This document shows, piece by piece, positions 34,166 to 44,883 of a stretch of 64,000 nucleotides of DNA. This DNA is from Candidatus Vicinibacter affinis (GTDB lineage: Bacteria > Bacteroidota > Bacteroidia > Chitinophagales > Saprospiraceae). The notes under the pieces are model-generated. The model was given only the letters and a program-made list of their open reading frames with translations, had not been told where the DNA came from and ran no database searches. The translations under genes and the position numbers were made by a program. The stretch covers positions 968,501 to 1,032,500 of the forward strand of contig JADJNH010000005.1 of assembly GCA_016714365.1 (NCBI GenBank), read 5' to 3'. Every line of letters begins with the position of its first letter. The stretch's first letter is position 1.

Positions 34166-35227
34166 ATGAAAAACAACAGAATAGCGGGCATTAAAAGTTT
34201 GGTTGGCAATACACCACTTTTGACCATCCGCTTAAACTATAAAGGGGAGGAAAGGATTGTATATGCCAAAGCTGAGAGTCTTAACATGACAGGCAGTGTA
34301 AAGGACAGGATGGCTTTTCACATCCTGGGGAAAGCTTATGAAAAAGGCACCCTCCTTCCCGGCATGCAAATTTATGAAGCCACCAGCGGCAATACCGGAA
34401 TTTCTGTGGCAGCCATCGGCAGGGCATTGGGTCATCAGGTCAATATATTTATGCCCGACTGGATGAGTATGGAGCGCATCAATCTCATCAAAAGTATGGG
34501 GGCTCATATTTGTTTGGTGAGTAAAGAGGAAGGTGGATTTTTAGGGAGTATAGAAATGGCAAAAAATGCAGCTGCCAGTTCGCATGGTTTCGTTTCCAGT
34601 CAGTTTTCCAATGAGGATAATGCCGAAGCACATTATCTGACAACAGGACCGGAGATATGGTGGCAGCTTAAGGCAATGGACTTAAGTCCTGATGCATTTG
34701 TCGCTGGTGTGGGATCCGGTGGCACTGTCATGGGTGTAGGAAAATTCCTTCGGGAGCAAAATCCTGCCATCAAAGTTTACCCACTTGAACCGGCAAATTC
34801 ACCCACCCTTAGCACCGGATACAAAGTAGGAAAGCACAGGATACAGGGAATCTCAGATGAGTTTATTCCCGCCATTCTTCATTTGGAAGATTTGGACGAA
34901 GTAATTGCTGTGGATGATGGAGATGCCATCATCATGGCACAAAAATTAGCCGCCGAACTGGGTTTGGCGGTAGGTATTTCTTCGGGAGCTAATCTCCTCG
35001 GTGCTTTGATGGTGCAAGATCGGATTGGTAAGGATAAAATAGTGGTGACTATACTTTGCGACAGCAATAAAAAATATCTGAGTACGGATTTATTGAAAAC
35101 AGAACCTGTGAAACCCGGATTTATCTCCTCTGATGTGGAGTTGCTGAGCTTTAGTGCACAGAAACGAGTCTGCAGGGTTTGTTTTGATCCGGAAGAAGCC
35201 AGGCTGGAATATTTGAAAACTGTTTAG
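34166..35227 (+). CDS. PLP-dependent cysteine synthase family protein
   Basis: A 353-residue enzyme of fold-type II. The ATG at 34166 begins MKNNRIAGIKSLVGNTPLL, the usual family start, and is preferred over TTG at 34136. The PLP lysine is in NMTGSVKDRMAF, the substrate loop is EATSGNTGIS and the phosphate-binding loop VGSGGTVMGVG. It should make cysteine from O-acetylserine and sulfide or catalyse a related beta-replacement. CysK, CysM and cystathionine-beta-synthase-like members cannot be separated here. The C-terminal tail CRVCFDPEEAR adds a CxxC not typical of short CysK. Confidence 0.85.
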   Translation: MKNNRIAGIKSLVGNTPLLTIRLNYKGEERIVYAKAESLNMTGSVKDRMAFHILGKAYEKGTLLPGMQIYEATSGNTGISVAAIGRALGHQVNIFMPDWMSMERINLIKSMGAHICLVSKEEGGFLGSIEMAKNAAASSHGFVSSQFSNEDNAEAHYLTTGPEIWWQLKAMDLSPDAFVAGVGSGGTVMGVGKFLREQNPAIKVYPLEPANSPTLSTGYKVGKHRIQGISDEFIPAILHLEDLDEVIAVDDGDAIIMAQKLAAELGLAVGISSGANLLGALMVQDRIGKDKIVVTILCDSNKKYLSTDLLKTEPVKPGFISSDVELLSFSAQKRVCRVCFDPEEARLEYLKTV

Positions 35228-35292
35228 TTTTGCAAATTGCTCATAGCGACTCTTCTTCACAGGTGTATTTAAGCTAACAGCATATTCGTAAA

Positions 35293-36735
35293 ATGGTATT
35301 CAGCAGTTTGTTGTTTTTAACTGTATTTTTTCCCCTCTTTGTGCTGGGCTATTTTCTTTTACCTGGGAAAATAAATATCAAGCATTTATATATTTTAGCT
35401 GCAAGTTTTATTTTTTATGCCTGGGGAGAGCCAAAATTTGTTTGGATAGTTTTCTTTACTACCATAGTGGATTATTTTTTAGTAAAGAAAATGAATTCCT
35501 ATGATGATCCATTTAAGCGAAAATTATTTTTAGTATTTCCCATTCTCCTGAATGTAGGATTGTTAAGTTACTTTAAGTATTTCAATTTTTTTGTTGATTC
35601 CTTTAATCAGCTGGGAAGTATTTTTGATTTTCCTCTGATAAAAGTCAGTCAGATTGTATTACCCATTGGTATCTCATTTTTTACTTTTGAAAGCATCACC
35701 TACTCTGTGGATGTTTATAGGAGGGTTCATAAGCCACTTGATAAATTTTGGGAGTATCAGATGTACATTATTTTTTTTCCAAAGTTGATTGCCGGTCCAA
35801 TAGTTAGGTATCACGAAATTTCAGAACAGATAAAAGACCATATTCATCATGATCATCTTCATAACAGGATGAATGGATTTATCCGATTTGTTATTGGGTT
35901 GGGCAAGAAAGTTTTAATTGCGAATGTGGTAGGCAGGCAGGCTGATCTAATTTTCGGATTAAGTCCTGAACAGTTGACCACACCAATTTCCTGGCTTGGG
36001 GCTTTGGCTTATACGGTACAGATTTATTTTGATTTTTCAGGTTACTCAGATATGGCCATTGGCATTTCCCGTATGTTGGGATTTAAGCTTCCGGAGAATT
36101 TTAATCATCCTTATGTATCAAAAAGCGTGACTGAGTTCTGGAAGCGCTGGCACATCACATTGGGCAACTGGATGCGCAATTATCTATACATTCCGTTAGG
36201 AGGTAACCGTGCCACTAAGGAGCGAGTGTTGTTTAATTTATTCCTGGTTTTTATTTTATCCGGTTTCTGGCATGGTGCCGGCTGGAATTTTATCGTGTGG
36301 GGCATGTATTATGGATTGTTTTTGGTCGGAGAGCGGATTTTGATTAAAAAAGGTAATTTGGATGGTGACGGAATGAGAAGTTACATAGGGATGTTGTACA
36401 CCTTTATGGTGGTAGTGATTGGGTGGGTATTTTTCCGATTGGAAGATCTGCCTTTGGCATTTAAGTATATCCATAAAATGTTTTCATTTGATTTTAGCCA
36501 TGACTATGTTTTTGTATTTCAGGAAGACTTCTTCTTTTTTCTGGTGGCTGGACTGTTGCTGTCATTTTCAACATTGAATTCCCGGATCGATAGATTCCAG
36601 CATAAAATATTTGAAGTTGGATTGTACAGGAATGAATTGTACCTGTTTGTTTTATTGGGTATTGCCATTTATTTTATTTGTTTGATTTCATTAAGTGGAG
36701 GTTTGTATAATCCATTTATTTATTTTAAATTTTAG
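35293..36735 (+). CDS. MBOAT-family O-acyltransferase (AlgI-like)
   Basis: A 480-residue polytopic membrane protein. Family residues are visible: His287 in WKRWHITLGNWMRNYLYIP and the catalytic His327 in GFWHGAGWNFIVWG. AlgI-like MBOATs pass acetyl groups across the membrane for O-acetylation of polysaccharides. The stop codon is followed immediately by the ATG of an AlgJ/AlgX-like gene, forming the usual two-gene module. No alginate or cellulose biosynthesis genes are nearby, so the acetylated polymer is unknown. Confidence 0.92.
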   Translation: MVFSSLLFLTVFFPLFVLGYFLLPGKINIKHLYILAASFIFYAWGEPKFVWIVFFTTIVDYFLVKKMNSYDDPFKRKLFLVFPILLNVGLLSYFKYFNFFVDSFNQLGSIFDFPLIKVSQIVLPIGISFFTFESITYSVDVYRRVHKPLDKFWEYQMYIIFFPKLIAGPIVRYHEISEQIKDHIHHDHLHNRMNGFIRFVIGLGKKVLIANVVGRQADLIFGLSPEQLTTPISWLGALAYTVQIYFDFSGYSDMAIGISRMLGFKLPENFNHPYVSKSVTEFWKRWHITLGNWMRNYLYIPLGGNRATKERVLFNLFLVFILSGFWHGAGWNFIVWGMYYGLFLVGERILIKKGNLDGDGMRSYIGMLYTFMVVVIGWVFFRLEDLPLAFKYIHKMFSFDFSHDYVFVFQEDFFFFLVAGLLLSFSTLNSRIDRFQHKIFEVGLYRNELYLFVLLGIAIYFICLISLSGGLYNPFIYFKF

Positions 36736-38088
36736 ATGGTGAAGCCTACGCAATCTAATCAACAAAAGAAGTCAGACACTTCAATCGGTCAATGGAATTT
36801 CACACCTGATCGGCAAGGTAGTTTTGATAATTATGCATGGTTGGGAATACTGTTGTTCTTGGCACTTATATTTCTGTTGCCATTGAAAGGAGATCGATTG
36901 AAACAGGATTTAACTTTTTCATTCGACCATATTTATTCCGGCTTGTTTCAGGTTCAAACAGAAAACAGTTTACTGGAAAGACCATTTTTTAAACAGTTAA
37001 AAAAGCTAAAGAATAAAATTGAATACAGTTTTTTCAAAAAGGTGAACATCGATGATTCATTCAGCGGAAAGAATGGATATGTTTTTGGAACGCAGATGAC
37101 CAAGTCAATATTTGGGGATGATTATTGTGGAGAAGCGTTCATTTATGATCAGGTTTATAAGGCAGCTTTTGTTCAAGAGAGGTTAAAGCAATCAGGTGTT
37201 GAGCTACTTTTTATTTTTGCCCCTGCCAAGGGTTCAGTATATCCGGAAATGTTGCCCGATTATATACTCAAGACAAAACATAAGAAAACAAATTATGAGA
37301 CTTATATTTCAGAGGGAAATAGGTTAAAATTGAATATGATTGACTTTGTTCAGTATTTTAAAATTCTGAAAAGTCAAACACCGTATCCACTTTTTTCCAA
37401 GTATGGTTCACACTGGAGTTTTTATGGAGAATGCATAGTGATTGATTCAACGATCAAAAGATTAGAGCAGTTGATGAGGGTTAATTTACCTGATTTTAAA
37501 TATTCTGATATCAGGCTTTTGGATACGGTATTGTACAGGGATGCAGATATTTTTCAAAAAATGGAATTGGAGGTTCCCGGGGGAAATTTATTGGCTTATC
37601 CGGATAAAATATTTTTTGAGCATGATCAAAATACTCAGTCGCAAAAGGTTTTGGGGATTGGAGACAGTTATTATGATGCATTTAATTATACTGGGGTCAT
37701 GCACGAGGTCTTTCAAGATGGAAAGCAATGGTATTATTACAACAGTATCTTACCAAAAGATGTACAAAATCCTGAAGTTTGGGAATTGGATCTCAGGAAA
37801 GAAATATTAAGCCATAGAGCGATATTGGTACTTTGCAACGAGTTAAACCTTACCTTACTGGGAAGTGGCTTTATAAATGAGGCTTATGAATTGTTCAGCA
37901 ATCCGGATCAATATTATTTTTATAAAAAAGACAGAGATAGGATAAATTTCTTTAAAAAAGAAATTCGTCGCAACAAGGGTGTATTGGATTTAGTGGTTTC
38001 TGAATCCCAGCGAAGGCGAATGACTGTTGATTCATTGATTACTGAAATTAGTTTGAAAAAGCTCGCCAAAGAAAAAATTGATCGTTAA
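36736..38088 (+). CDS. AlgJ/AlgX-like SGNH O-acetyltransferase partner
   Basis: A 450-residue protein with one N-terminal membrane anchor (~35-50, LGILLFLALIFLLPL). The periplasmic SGNH-type domain has FIFAPAKGSVYPE, His226 in YGSHWSFYG and Ser311 in GIGDSYYDAFN, matching the Asp-His/Ser triad layout of AlgJ/AlgX. It would transfer acetyl groups delivered by the MBOAT protein onto a secreted glycan. It starts at the base after the MBOAT stop. Confidence 0.85.
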   Translation: MVKPTQSNQQKKSDTSIGQWNFTPDRQGSFDNYAWLGILLFLALIFLLPLKGDRLKQDLTFSFDHIYSGLFQVQTENSLLERPFFKQLKKLKNKIEYSFFKKVNIDDSFSGKNGYVFGTQMTKSIFGDDYCGEAFIYDQVYKAAFVQERLKQSGVELLFIFAPAKGSVYPEMLPDYILKTKHKKTNYETYISEGNRLKLNMIDFVQYFKILKSQTPYPLFSKYGSHWSFYGECIVIDSTIKRLEQLMRVNLPDFKYSDIRLLDTVLYRDADIFQKMELEVPGGNLLAYPDKIFFEHDQNTQSQKVLGIGDSYYDAFNYTGVMHEVFQDGKQWYYYNSILPKDVQNPEVWELDLRKEILSHRAILVLCNELNLTLLGSGFINEAYELFSNPDQYYFYKKDRDRINFFKKEIRRNKGVLDLVVSESQRRRMTVDSLITEISLKKLAKEKIDR

Positions 38089-38200
38089 TTGTATAAGAGT
38101 CTCCTGTTCTCAATGAATAGATAAAAATAATGTTCAAAGGTCTTCCTGTTACATATTAATTTAGCGGACATACATTTCGTTGTATTTTAAATAAGGATCC

Positions 38201-39226
38201 ATGAAAATTTTAAGCGCATTTCAAATATTAGCTTCCATAGTTTTCGGCGGAATGATTCTTCATTTCGCTGAGTCATTTTTGATTCCATGGGCTTATGCTT
38301 TTCTTATTGCCATTGTTTTATTTCCTATTTGCCAATTTTTTGAATCTAAAGGGTTTGGAAAAATTTTCTCCATAGTTTTACCGCTGTTTATATTATTCAT
38401 ATTATTTGGAATTCTGGTAATGTTTCTAAGTTATGAGTTGGTCATGTTAAGTGACAAGTGGCCCATGATTCAGGAAAAGATGGATCCCCTACTTAATCAG
38501 TTTCAGCAGCAATTGGAGCGTGAATTTGGCTGGACAGTGGAAAAGCAGATTAGTTGGGTGAGAGAATATTTAATTCAATTGAGCCAAAACACCGGCGCAT
38601 ATTTAAAGGAAACTGCGAATACTATTTTTTCAGCGTTGTTCAACCTCATTATAATTCCCATTTATGTATCGTTGATTTTAATTTACAGGAGGGGACTGGT
38701 AGAATTTGTATTGGAAGTTTCTCCGGAGCGTTATCGTTTGAAAATGCAGGAAGTGATACAGGATACCGTTAAAGTTTTTTCAAGTTTTATCAGAGGGATG
38801 ATTACTGTTTATATAGCGGTGGGAATTTTAAATTCATTTGGGTTGTGGATGATCGGAGTTGAGAATCCTTTTTTATATGGAATGGTGACAGCGATCATGA
38901 CCATTATTCCATATTTTGGAATCATCGTCAGTGCTCTATTGCCCATCACGGTAACCTGGTTGGAAACCGGAGCCTTTTGGCAACCACTCGGAATAATTAC
39001 GGTGTTTACTGTAGTCCAATATTTAGAGGCAAATTTAATTTTTCCCTATGTGGTAGGACGTTTTGTGAATCTCAATACCCTGGTTGCCATTGTGGCTATT
39101 TTTCTTGGTGCACTTTTTTGGGGCTTTTCCGGCATGATTCTTTTTTTACCGTATATCGCGGTATTCCGATTATTTGCAGATCACTTTCAGGAGTTGAAGC
39201 CTTGGAGTAAATTGCTTAGCTGGTAA
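38201..39226 (+). CDS. AI-2E family (PerM/UPF0118) transporter
   Basis: A 341-residue membrane protein with about seven helices and the family pattern: an amphipathic middle segment (MDPLLNQFQQQLEREFGWT), then SALFNLIIIPIYVSLI, and IGVENPFLYGMVTAIMTIIPYFG toward the end. Members are called AI-2 exporters or Na+/H+ antiporters, and the substrate here cannot be told. It begins 112 nt after the AlgJ-like gene. Confidence 0.87.
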   Translation: MKILSAFQILASIVFGGMILHFAESFLIPWAYAFLIAIVLFPICQFFESKGFGKIFSIVLPLFILFILFGILVMFLSYELVMLSDKWPMIQEKMDPLLNQFQQQLEREFGWTVEKQISWVREYLIQLSQNTGAYLKETANTIFSALFNLIIIPIYVSLILIYRRGLVEFVLEVSPERYRLKMQEVIQDTVKVFSSFIRGMITVYIAVGILNSFGLWMIGVENPFLYGMVTAIMTIIPYFGIIVSALLPITVTWLETGAFWQPLGIITVFTVVQYLEANLIFPYVVGRFVNLNTLVAIVAIFLGALFWGFSGMILFLPYIAVFRLFADHFQELKPWSKLLSW

Positions 39227-39544
39227 GTGCGATGGGCAAATTGGCCCTTAGCTTTCTCTGGAGATTTTTGCCTTAGTCAATTGTTATTAGACTATCATTC
39301 ATTGCTTTTAAAGAACTTAACTTGCAATGGTACATGAAGTATAATAAAAAATATTGAAAAAAAAATCCAAGAAAAGTTAAAAGATTTTATATTTGAACTG
39401 TGAGAGTTGCATGATTCGTGCAGATTGTTGGAGATTTTGAAGTTGAGTTAAGCTTTGTGCAGGAGGTTCCCAAGACCAATTATCCTGATTTCCGGTGCTA
39501 CCTTAAGTAATTAATCTATTTATTGACTATAAATTCTTTCCGTT

Positions 39545-40438
39545 ATGATGAAAGTACTGAAATGGATATTTATCCTTGTTATAGGTGTGGTAGTGCTGAC
39601 CCTGCTTGCCTCCTGGATTCTCGCAAAAAAATTCAACAGCGAGTTTGAAAAAACCTATTCTTTTACCCCTTCCCAAATTGCAATTCCGACAGATTCAGCT
39701 TCCATTGAGAGAGGGAGAGTACTTTCTGTCGGATGCAGAACATGCCATGATGTTGATTTAGCCGGCAAAGTGTTTTTTGATGATCCAAATATTGGTTCAT
39801 TGCCTTCTTCCAATCTAACCCGCGCGAAAGGGTCAGAGACAGAGGGATATACCAGTGAAGACTTTGTAAGAGCCCTCAGGCATGGTTTAAATAAGTCAGG
39901 TCACGCGCTCATGGTAATGCCCTCGAAAAGTATCGGAAAGTTAAGTGATCAGGATTTGGGATGTCTGGTCGCTTTCTTAAACTCGCTGCAACCCATAGAT
40001 AGAACTTTTGCCAAACGTCAGTTTACTTATATGTCTCAGGCAATGGCTGGCGCAGGGATGTTTGGGAATTTGTTTGATTACAAAGTGATTGATCACGATA
40101 AAGTAAAAAATGTAACAGCACCACCCATTAGCAATAGCAAAGAATATGGAGCTTATGTAGCAGGTTATGAAGGATGTATGGATTGTCACGGAAAGAATTT
40201 TGGGGGAGGTGTCTCACCAGATCCCGTTTCTCCTCCTGTTCCGGATATTTCAAAAAGTGGTAAGGCAGCCAACTGGACTTTGCAACAATTTACCCAAACA
40301 TTTAGGACAGGAACAACACCTGAGGGAAAATCTCTTAATGGGCAATTTATGCCCTTTGCCGGTCTGGGTGCTTTGAGTGATGTTGAAATCGAATCTGTGT
40401 ATAATTATATCCAGTCCTTTCCTCCTGCCAATAAATGA
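39545..40438 (+). CDS. Membrane-anchored dihaem cytochrome c
   Basis: A 297-residue protein with an N-terminal anchor or signal helix (~8-27) and two CxxCH haem sites: C64-R-T-C67-H68 and C211-M-D-C214-H215. Likely sixth ligands are Met residues in ALMVMPS and FMPFAG. It should carry electrons in the periplasm, either in respiration or to a dehydrogenase. No partner oxidoreductase gene is adjacent. The flanking gaps 39227-39544 and 40439-41150 are AT-rich and hold nothing I recognise. Confidence 0.9.
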   Translation: MMKVLKWIFILVIGVVVLTLLASWILAKKFNSEFEKTYSFTPSQIAIPTDSASIERGRVLSVGCRTCHDVDLAGKVFFDDPNIGSLPSSNLTRAKGSETEGYTSEDFVRALRHGLNKSGHALMVMPSKSIGKLSDQDLGCLVAFLNSLQPIDRTFAKRQFTYMSQAMAGAGMFGNLFDYKVIDHDKVKNVTAPPISNSKEYGAYVAGYEGCMDCHGKNFGGGVSPDPVSPPVPDISKSGKAANWTLQQFTQTFRTGTTPEGKSLNGQFMPFAGLGALSDVEIESVYNYIQSFPPANK

Positions 40439-41150
40439 AGTCCAATTCTCACTTCGTGATTTTATACTATTTAATTGAATCCATCGGCATGAACCATTTA
40501 TGTTTTCTAAATTAGATTGGACCAATATAGAATACGATAATGGGTTTAAAAAAATTAAATTTAATTATGAAAGAATACAAATTGAAAATTGTAATGTAAT
40601 TTTTTAAGAAATTATATTTTTCAAATTATTTTAAATTGATTGAGTGCAGAAATGTTTTTTTCTTCTGTGAATATTATTTATGGTTTGATCAAAGCAGCAG
40701 AGCTGACTAGATTTATGTATTTTAATTAGCAAAATTCAGATGTATTGATGAAATGCCTACTTAATAATATCTATTTATTGTCATCAGTTTTATGCTGAAT
40801 TTTGTGCTCGATGTTAAAAATACAAATTAGGTATTTAATTTTAATATACGCTCTGTATAAGTTATCCAATGTAAAGTAGATTAGGGTAGGAGTCTTCTTT
40901 TACTTTACTTAGTGTGCTTTACACCGTGTAATAAAGTTATGTACGCATTGTGTTTGATGAAAAATGTTCAGAGGTAATTATACATAGCCTCTGATTTTAA
41001 ATTGAATGTCAGAATTATTACAAGAGAATTAACAATTATAGTTCATTACCGTTTTTACTTTGGAAGATAATTTATAATTGTTCAAGTTTATTAACATGAA
41101 TTAGCCAGAGAAAATAATACGAGAATGCGCACTCATTAAAATTATTATTT

Positions 41151-42341
41151 CTATTGCATCATTGCATCTACAATCGCAGTTCTAAAATCAAAAAATACTT
41201 GTTGCAATTTACTTTCCGCATCTGTACCATAATTGATCATGAAAGAAAGTGTCATGTCTTGATTTGGAAAATAAAAAACATCCGCTGTGTAGCCAAGATC
41301 TCTGCCGGAATGTCCATAAGCGAACTGATCCGGAGCTCGTTCGGTAAAACTTTTCATTACACCAAGACCCAAAAGTCTGTCTTTGTTTTCCTCTTTACGT
41401 CCGAAGGTAAGCATTGCATTGAGGGAGCTTGGTTGCAGTATCACTTTATCTCTGAACAAGAGCTCTGTAAATTTTAACAGATCTATTGGTGTACTGTAAA
41501 GGCCTCCATAGCCATTGCCGCTACCGGTATTGTAATTGGTCAAGTTGACAATGGTTCCATTGTTGTAAAGATCAAAATAGCCCTGTGCGACTGTATGTGT
41601 GGGAGGGATGTCGTGCCAGTAGTAATAAGTGTCATCCAAATGATTGGGATTTAGAAGGCGTTCTTTGATTAATTCTGAATGTTGTCTGCCGGTGGCTGAT
41701 TCAATAACCATGGCCATGAGAAGGGTATTGGTATTGGAATATTTCACCGAGTCACCTGGAGGAAATACAGCATCGTCGCCTCTTACAAAATCCAGTAATT
41801 CTTCTTCTTCCCAAAATTTATCAGGCTGATTTAATACAGCTAAATAAAAAGCCTGATCTTTTATCACATCAGCAATTCCTGTAGCATGACCCAGGCAAGT
41901 TCTGATGGTGGCCTCCTTTGCATTTTTAATATTTTTAAGTTGTTTGTCGGAGAGCCATTTACTAATAGGATCATCCAAAGTCAACACGCTGTCTTCGACC
42001 AGCAGATGAATCATGGTTCCTACCAACATTTTTGTAATGCTGGCGGCTTTCGAAATGTGGCAAGGTTCAAATGGAATTCCTTTGTCTATATCGGCCATCC
42101 CCGAACCTCCCAGCCAAAGACCATTTTTATCCCTGATTGCAATGGCTATGCCGGGCATTCCTTTTTTGACATATTTATCCAGAACGGTTTGATAAAGGCT
42201 TGCCTTTGGATGAAGTGCAGAACTGTCTCCTCCGGGAAGATTGCAATTATTGGTATAAGGTATTTTATCTTCCTTTTGACAAGACATCCAGAAAAATGTA
42301 CAGAGCAAGTAAATCAGTAAATAATTTCTATTTGTCTTCAT
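41151..42341 (-). CDS. Class C beta-lactamase-like serine hydrolase, lipoprotein
   Basis: A 396-residue protein with signal peptide and lipobox Cys21 (FWMSC). Active-site motifs: S101-I-T-K104 (SxxK) and Y201-S-N (YxN). The third motif is probably HSGRDLG near the C-terminus. Such proteins are DD-peptidases, esterases or peptide hydrolases, and beta-lactam resistance cannot be inferred. It begins 3 nt after the stop of the membrane protein at 42345-42983. Confidence 0.85.
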   Translation of the reverse strand: MKTNRNYLLIYLLCTFFWMSCQKEDKIPYTNNCNLPGGDSSALHPKASLYQTVLDKYVKKGMPGIAIAIRDKNGLWLGGSGMADIDKGIPFEPCHISKAASITKMLVGTMIHLLVEDSVLTLDDPISKWLSDKQLKNIKNAKEATIRTCLGHATGIADVIKDQAFYLAVLNQPDKFWEEEELLDFVRGDDAVFPPGDSVKYSNTNTLLMAMVIESATGRQHSELIKERLLNPNHLDDTYYYWHDIPPTHTVAQGYFDLYNNGTIVNLTNYNTGSGNGYGGLYSTPIDLLKFTELLFRDKVILQPSSLNAMLTFGRKEENKDRLLGLGVMKSFTERAPDQFAYGHSGRDLGYTADVFYFPNQDMTLSFMINYGTDAESKLQQVFFDFRTAIVDAMMQ

Positions 42342-42344
42342 GGA

Positions 42345-42983
42345 TCATTTTTTTAAAAAGGATAAAAAATTAGAAGCGACTCCGAGATGAAGTAAATTGT
42401 AAGGAAGAATGGTTACGTAATTTTTTACAAAGGGAGTCTGTACCATAAATTGGTAATCCATAAATATTCTCAGCGGATGTGCACTTGAGGGATTGAATGT
42501 ATAGGAAGGGCAAAGACTTAGTGCTATCATTGCCTGAGGTCTTCCTATGCCTTTTCCGTTTTGGTAATTTCCGCTGTCGTCAATCTTAAAAACCTGAAGA
42601 TCCGGGATGGAATGAAGATAGCCAACGGCCAATCTGGACTCGAGACTAAAATGTTTTGCAGCCATCCATCTTCTGTATCCGAGTTCTCCAAATAACTGAA
42701 TGGCATATTGTGAGTTGCGGTGATAGAAATATCCTAACTTGGTCGTATACAGAAATTGACTATTACCTTTATTTTTTAAGATAAACTCGGCCCCCAAATT
42801 AAATCCAGGATGCACGACTGTGGAGCTGATAAAAAGATCTCCACCTCCCGGAAGCATGGTGTTGGCATTGAAGATCGAAAATACAATGTCAGGCAAAGTC
42901 CTTGAGGACTGAGCTTCTATTCTGAATGAAATCAAAGTAAAAAGCAGAATAAACTTACAGATTGGCTGATTGATTTTTTTCAT
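42345..42983 (-). CDS. Secreted outer-membrane-like protein upstream of the serine hydrolase
   Basis: The ATG at 42983 is preferred because it begins a signal peptide (MKKINQPICKFILLFTLISF ... EAQ). Starting at 43094 adds 37 residues without one. The 212-residue product has aromatic strand pattern (FLYTTKLGYFYHRNSQYAIQLFGELGYRR in parts) suggesting a barrel or beta-sandwich. The two genes form one unit. Function unknown. The 500 bp upstream, to 43481, have no recognised feature. Confidence 0.6.
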   Translation of the reverse strand: MKKINQPICKFILLFTLISFRIEAQSSRTLPDIVFSIFNANTMLPGGGDLFISSTVVHPGFNLGAEFILKNKGNSQFLYTTKLGYFYHRNSQYAIQLFGELGYRRWMAAKHFSLESRLAVGYLHSIPDLQVFKIDDSGNYQNGKGIGRPQAMIALSLCPSYTFNPSSAHPLRIFMDYQFMVQTPFVKNYVTILPYNLLHLGVASNFLSFLKK

Positions 42984-43481
42984 AGGGAAATCATTATATC
43001 CAAAAGTAATCAAATTTTCCAACTTTTTCCATTCAATTGTCATTCCAGAAGTAATATAAATAGTTCTACCAAATAAATTTAAGGTCAGATTCAATTAAGT
43101 TTACTTCTTCTTCGAATTTGATTATCATAGTGGTTTGGAATTCCATAAAAGAATACCAACAATGTCCGGATTGAATTAAATATTTAGATAATTTTTGGTG
43201 GTCTTAATGTATAACTACCTAAAATTTGAAATGTTTACATCAGAAATGTAATATATTCACTTTGATCCTTTCAAATTTAGCCTAATTCAAGAAGATGGGT
43301 TAAATATAAATGGCTGGTACAATGAGAAAATGTAAACCTGCAAATCAATACGTGAAAACCGATTCATACTCAGCCAATGATTTATACCGGAAGTTGTCTT
43401 ATGAATAAATTTAAAATGAAAACGAAAAAATTATCCTAATATTAACGTAAATAGTTGAATGAAAAATGTCAATAACCTTTT

Positions 43482-44702
43482 TCAATGCACTACCCTAGGA
43501 ACTAATTTTTTACGCATCAGTTGTTTTAGAATTAAAATAAAAATAAGTACAAAAACAATTCCAACAATGGCCTCGATGATGAGCATGTATTTGCTGTTGA
43601 ATTTATCATGTGCCCAACCATTGATGGCCGTCATGTAAACTACCGGTAAATTTCCCAAGGAAGCCAGCAATGAAAATCTGGTGGCAATGTGTTTTTTGCC
43701 AATGGCGTACAAAATCACATAAGTAAAAGCTGCATAAATGGCTCCCATGGTAAAGGCATAGATTAACACACCGCCTATATATACAGCGGGCTCCATAGGC
43801 AATAATGCCATGATAAAAGTAACCAAAGCACATACTGCACCACTTCCTAAATATGAAATCCAAACACCCCATTTGTCAGCTACAAATCCTCCTGCCACAC
43901 AACCCAGGGCACTGATCAGTCCACTCAGTACTCCGGTCACCAGAACCACCGTGTCTGCTTCGGTTTTCCAATCTTCTGCAATGGCTGACCATAAATTAGC
44001 TGCTGCACCGGTTCCAATGGGCATGATAATTAAAATAATTACAAAGAGGGCAATGGGAATTTTAATCATTTCGAGAATACCCGTACTCATTTCTTTAATC
44101 TCATGGAGTATGGTTTTTTCTTTATCATGAGTAATGTCTTTGATCAAGAGTATGACCATTCCAAATACAATTGATGCGGTACACAATACAATACCGGAAA
44201 AGCCTACGTTGTAGTGTGTGGCCAACCATAGACCAAGTCCGCCGCCAAAACCTGTCCCCGCTAAACTGCCAGCCTGATACCAACCTGAAGCCTTTCCTTT
44301 ATTTTTTTCATCTATAGTTTTAGCCATGAACCCATTGATGGGTAATAGAATGAGCGTTGCTGCTACCTGGGATATGAACACTATGAGTGTGAGTAAGGGC
44401 GCTCCATTTACCGTAAATGGAGTGAAGCAAAGTAAAAGTAAGCTCAGGATGGTGGAAAGCAAGCCTATGTAAAACCATTTTCTCAAACTAAAAGAAAGAT
44501 CCACCACAGGGCCCCATAGAAATCTCCAAAGGTTAGCGGATGTGCCTATGGCTACAATTCCCGCGGTTATGGATACAGGAAAGCCATTTTGAGTGAGTAA
44601 GAATGGAAGGACCACAGTTACAAAGCCACCGCTTATTCCGGATGGAAGCATCAGAAAAAATATATAGATTGGTTTTGTAGGGTGTGCTTCAACTACATCC
44701 AT
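43482..44702 (-). CDS. MFS transporter, AmpG/PUCC-like
   Basis: A 406-residue protein with twelve predicted helices. The first loop (LWRFLWGPVVDLSF) and the second-half repeat (GGFVADKWGVWISYLG) are the paired MFS loop motifs. The overall look is of the AmpG (muropeptide permease) and related groups, but substrate is not determinable. Gene starts 181 nt downstream of the reductase gene. Confidence 0.85.
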   Translation of the reverse strand: MDVVEAHPTKPIYIFFLMLPSGISGGFVTVVLPFLLTQNGFPVSITAGIVAIGTSANLWRFLWGPVVDLSFSLRKWFYIGLLSTILSLLLLCFTPFTVNGAPLLTLIVFISQVAATLILLPINGFMAKTIDEKNKGKASGWYQAGSLAGTGFGGGLGLWLATHYNVGFSGIVLCTASIVFGMVILLIKDITHDKEKTILHEIKEMSTGILEMIKIPIALFVIILIIMPIGTGAAANLWSAIAEDWKTEADTVVLVTGVLSGLISALGCVAGGFVADKWGVWISYLGSGAVCALVTFIMALLPMEPAVYIGGVLIYAFTMGAIYAAFTYVILYAIGKKHIATRFSLLASLGNLPVVYMTAINGWAHDKFNSKYMLIIEAIVGIVFVLIFILILKQLMRKKLVPRVVH

Positions 44703-44883
44703 CGGTATCGGTTTAAAATTGTGTTGAATTGATTTTTCAGTTGGTACTTTATTTTGGTTGTTCCTACAAGTATATTTTATCCAACTTGATCATCATATTT
44801 TCTTATTGATCTGAAAATGTGCCACGAATAATTTTTAATACACTCTTCATTATCAATTTCAAAATTAAATCAGCTGATAGTAT

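Noticed and set aside
40928..40940. TAATAAAGTTATG resembling half of the cluster dyad
   Set aside because: The left arm is broken, there is no -7 box at 21-22 nt, and no gene follows on that strand.
42984..43094. Upstream extension of the barrel-like protein by 37 residues
   Set aside because: The extension removes the signal peptide from the N-terminus.
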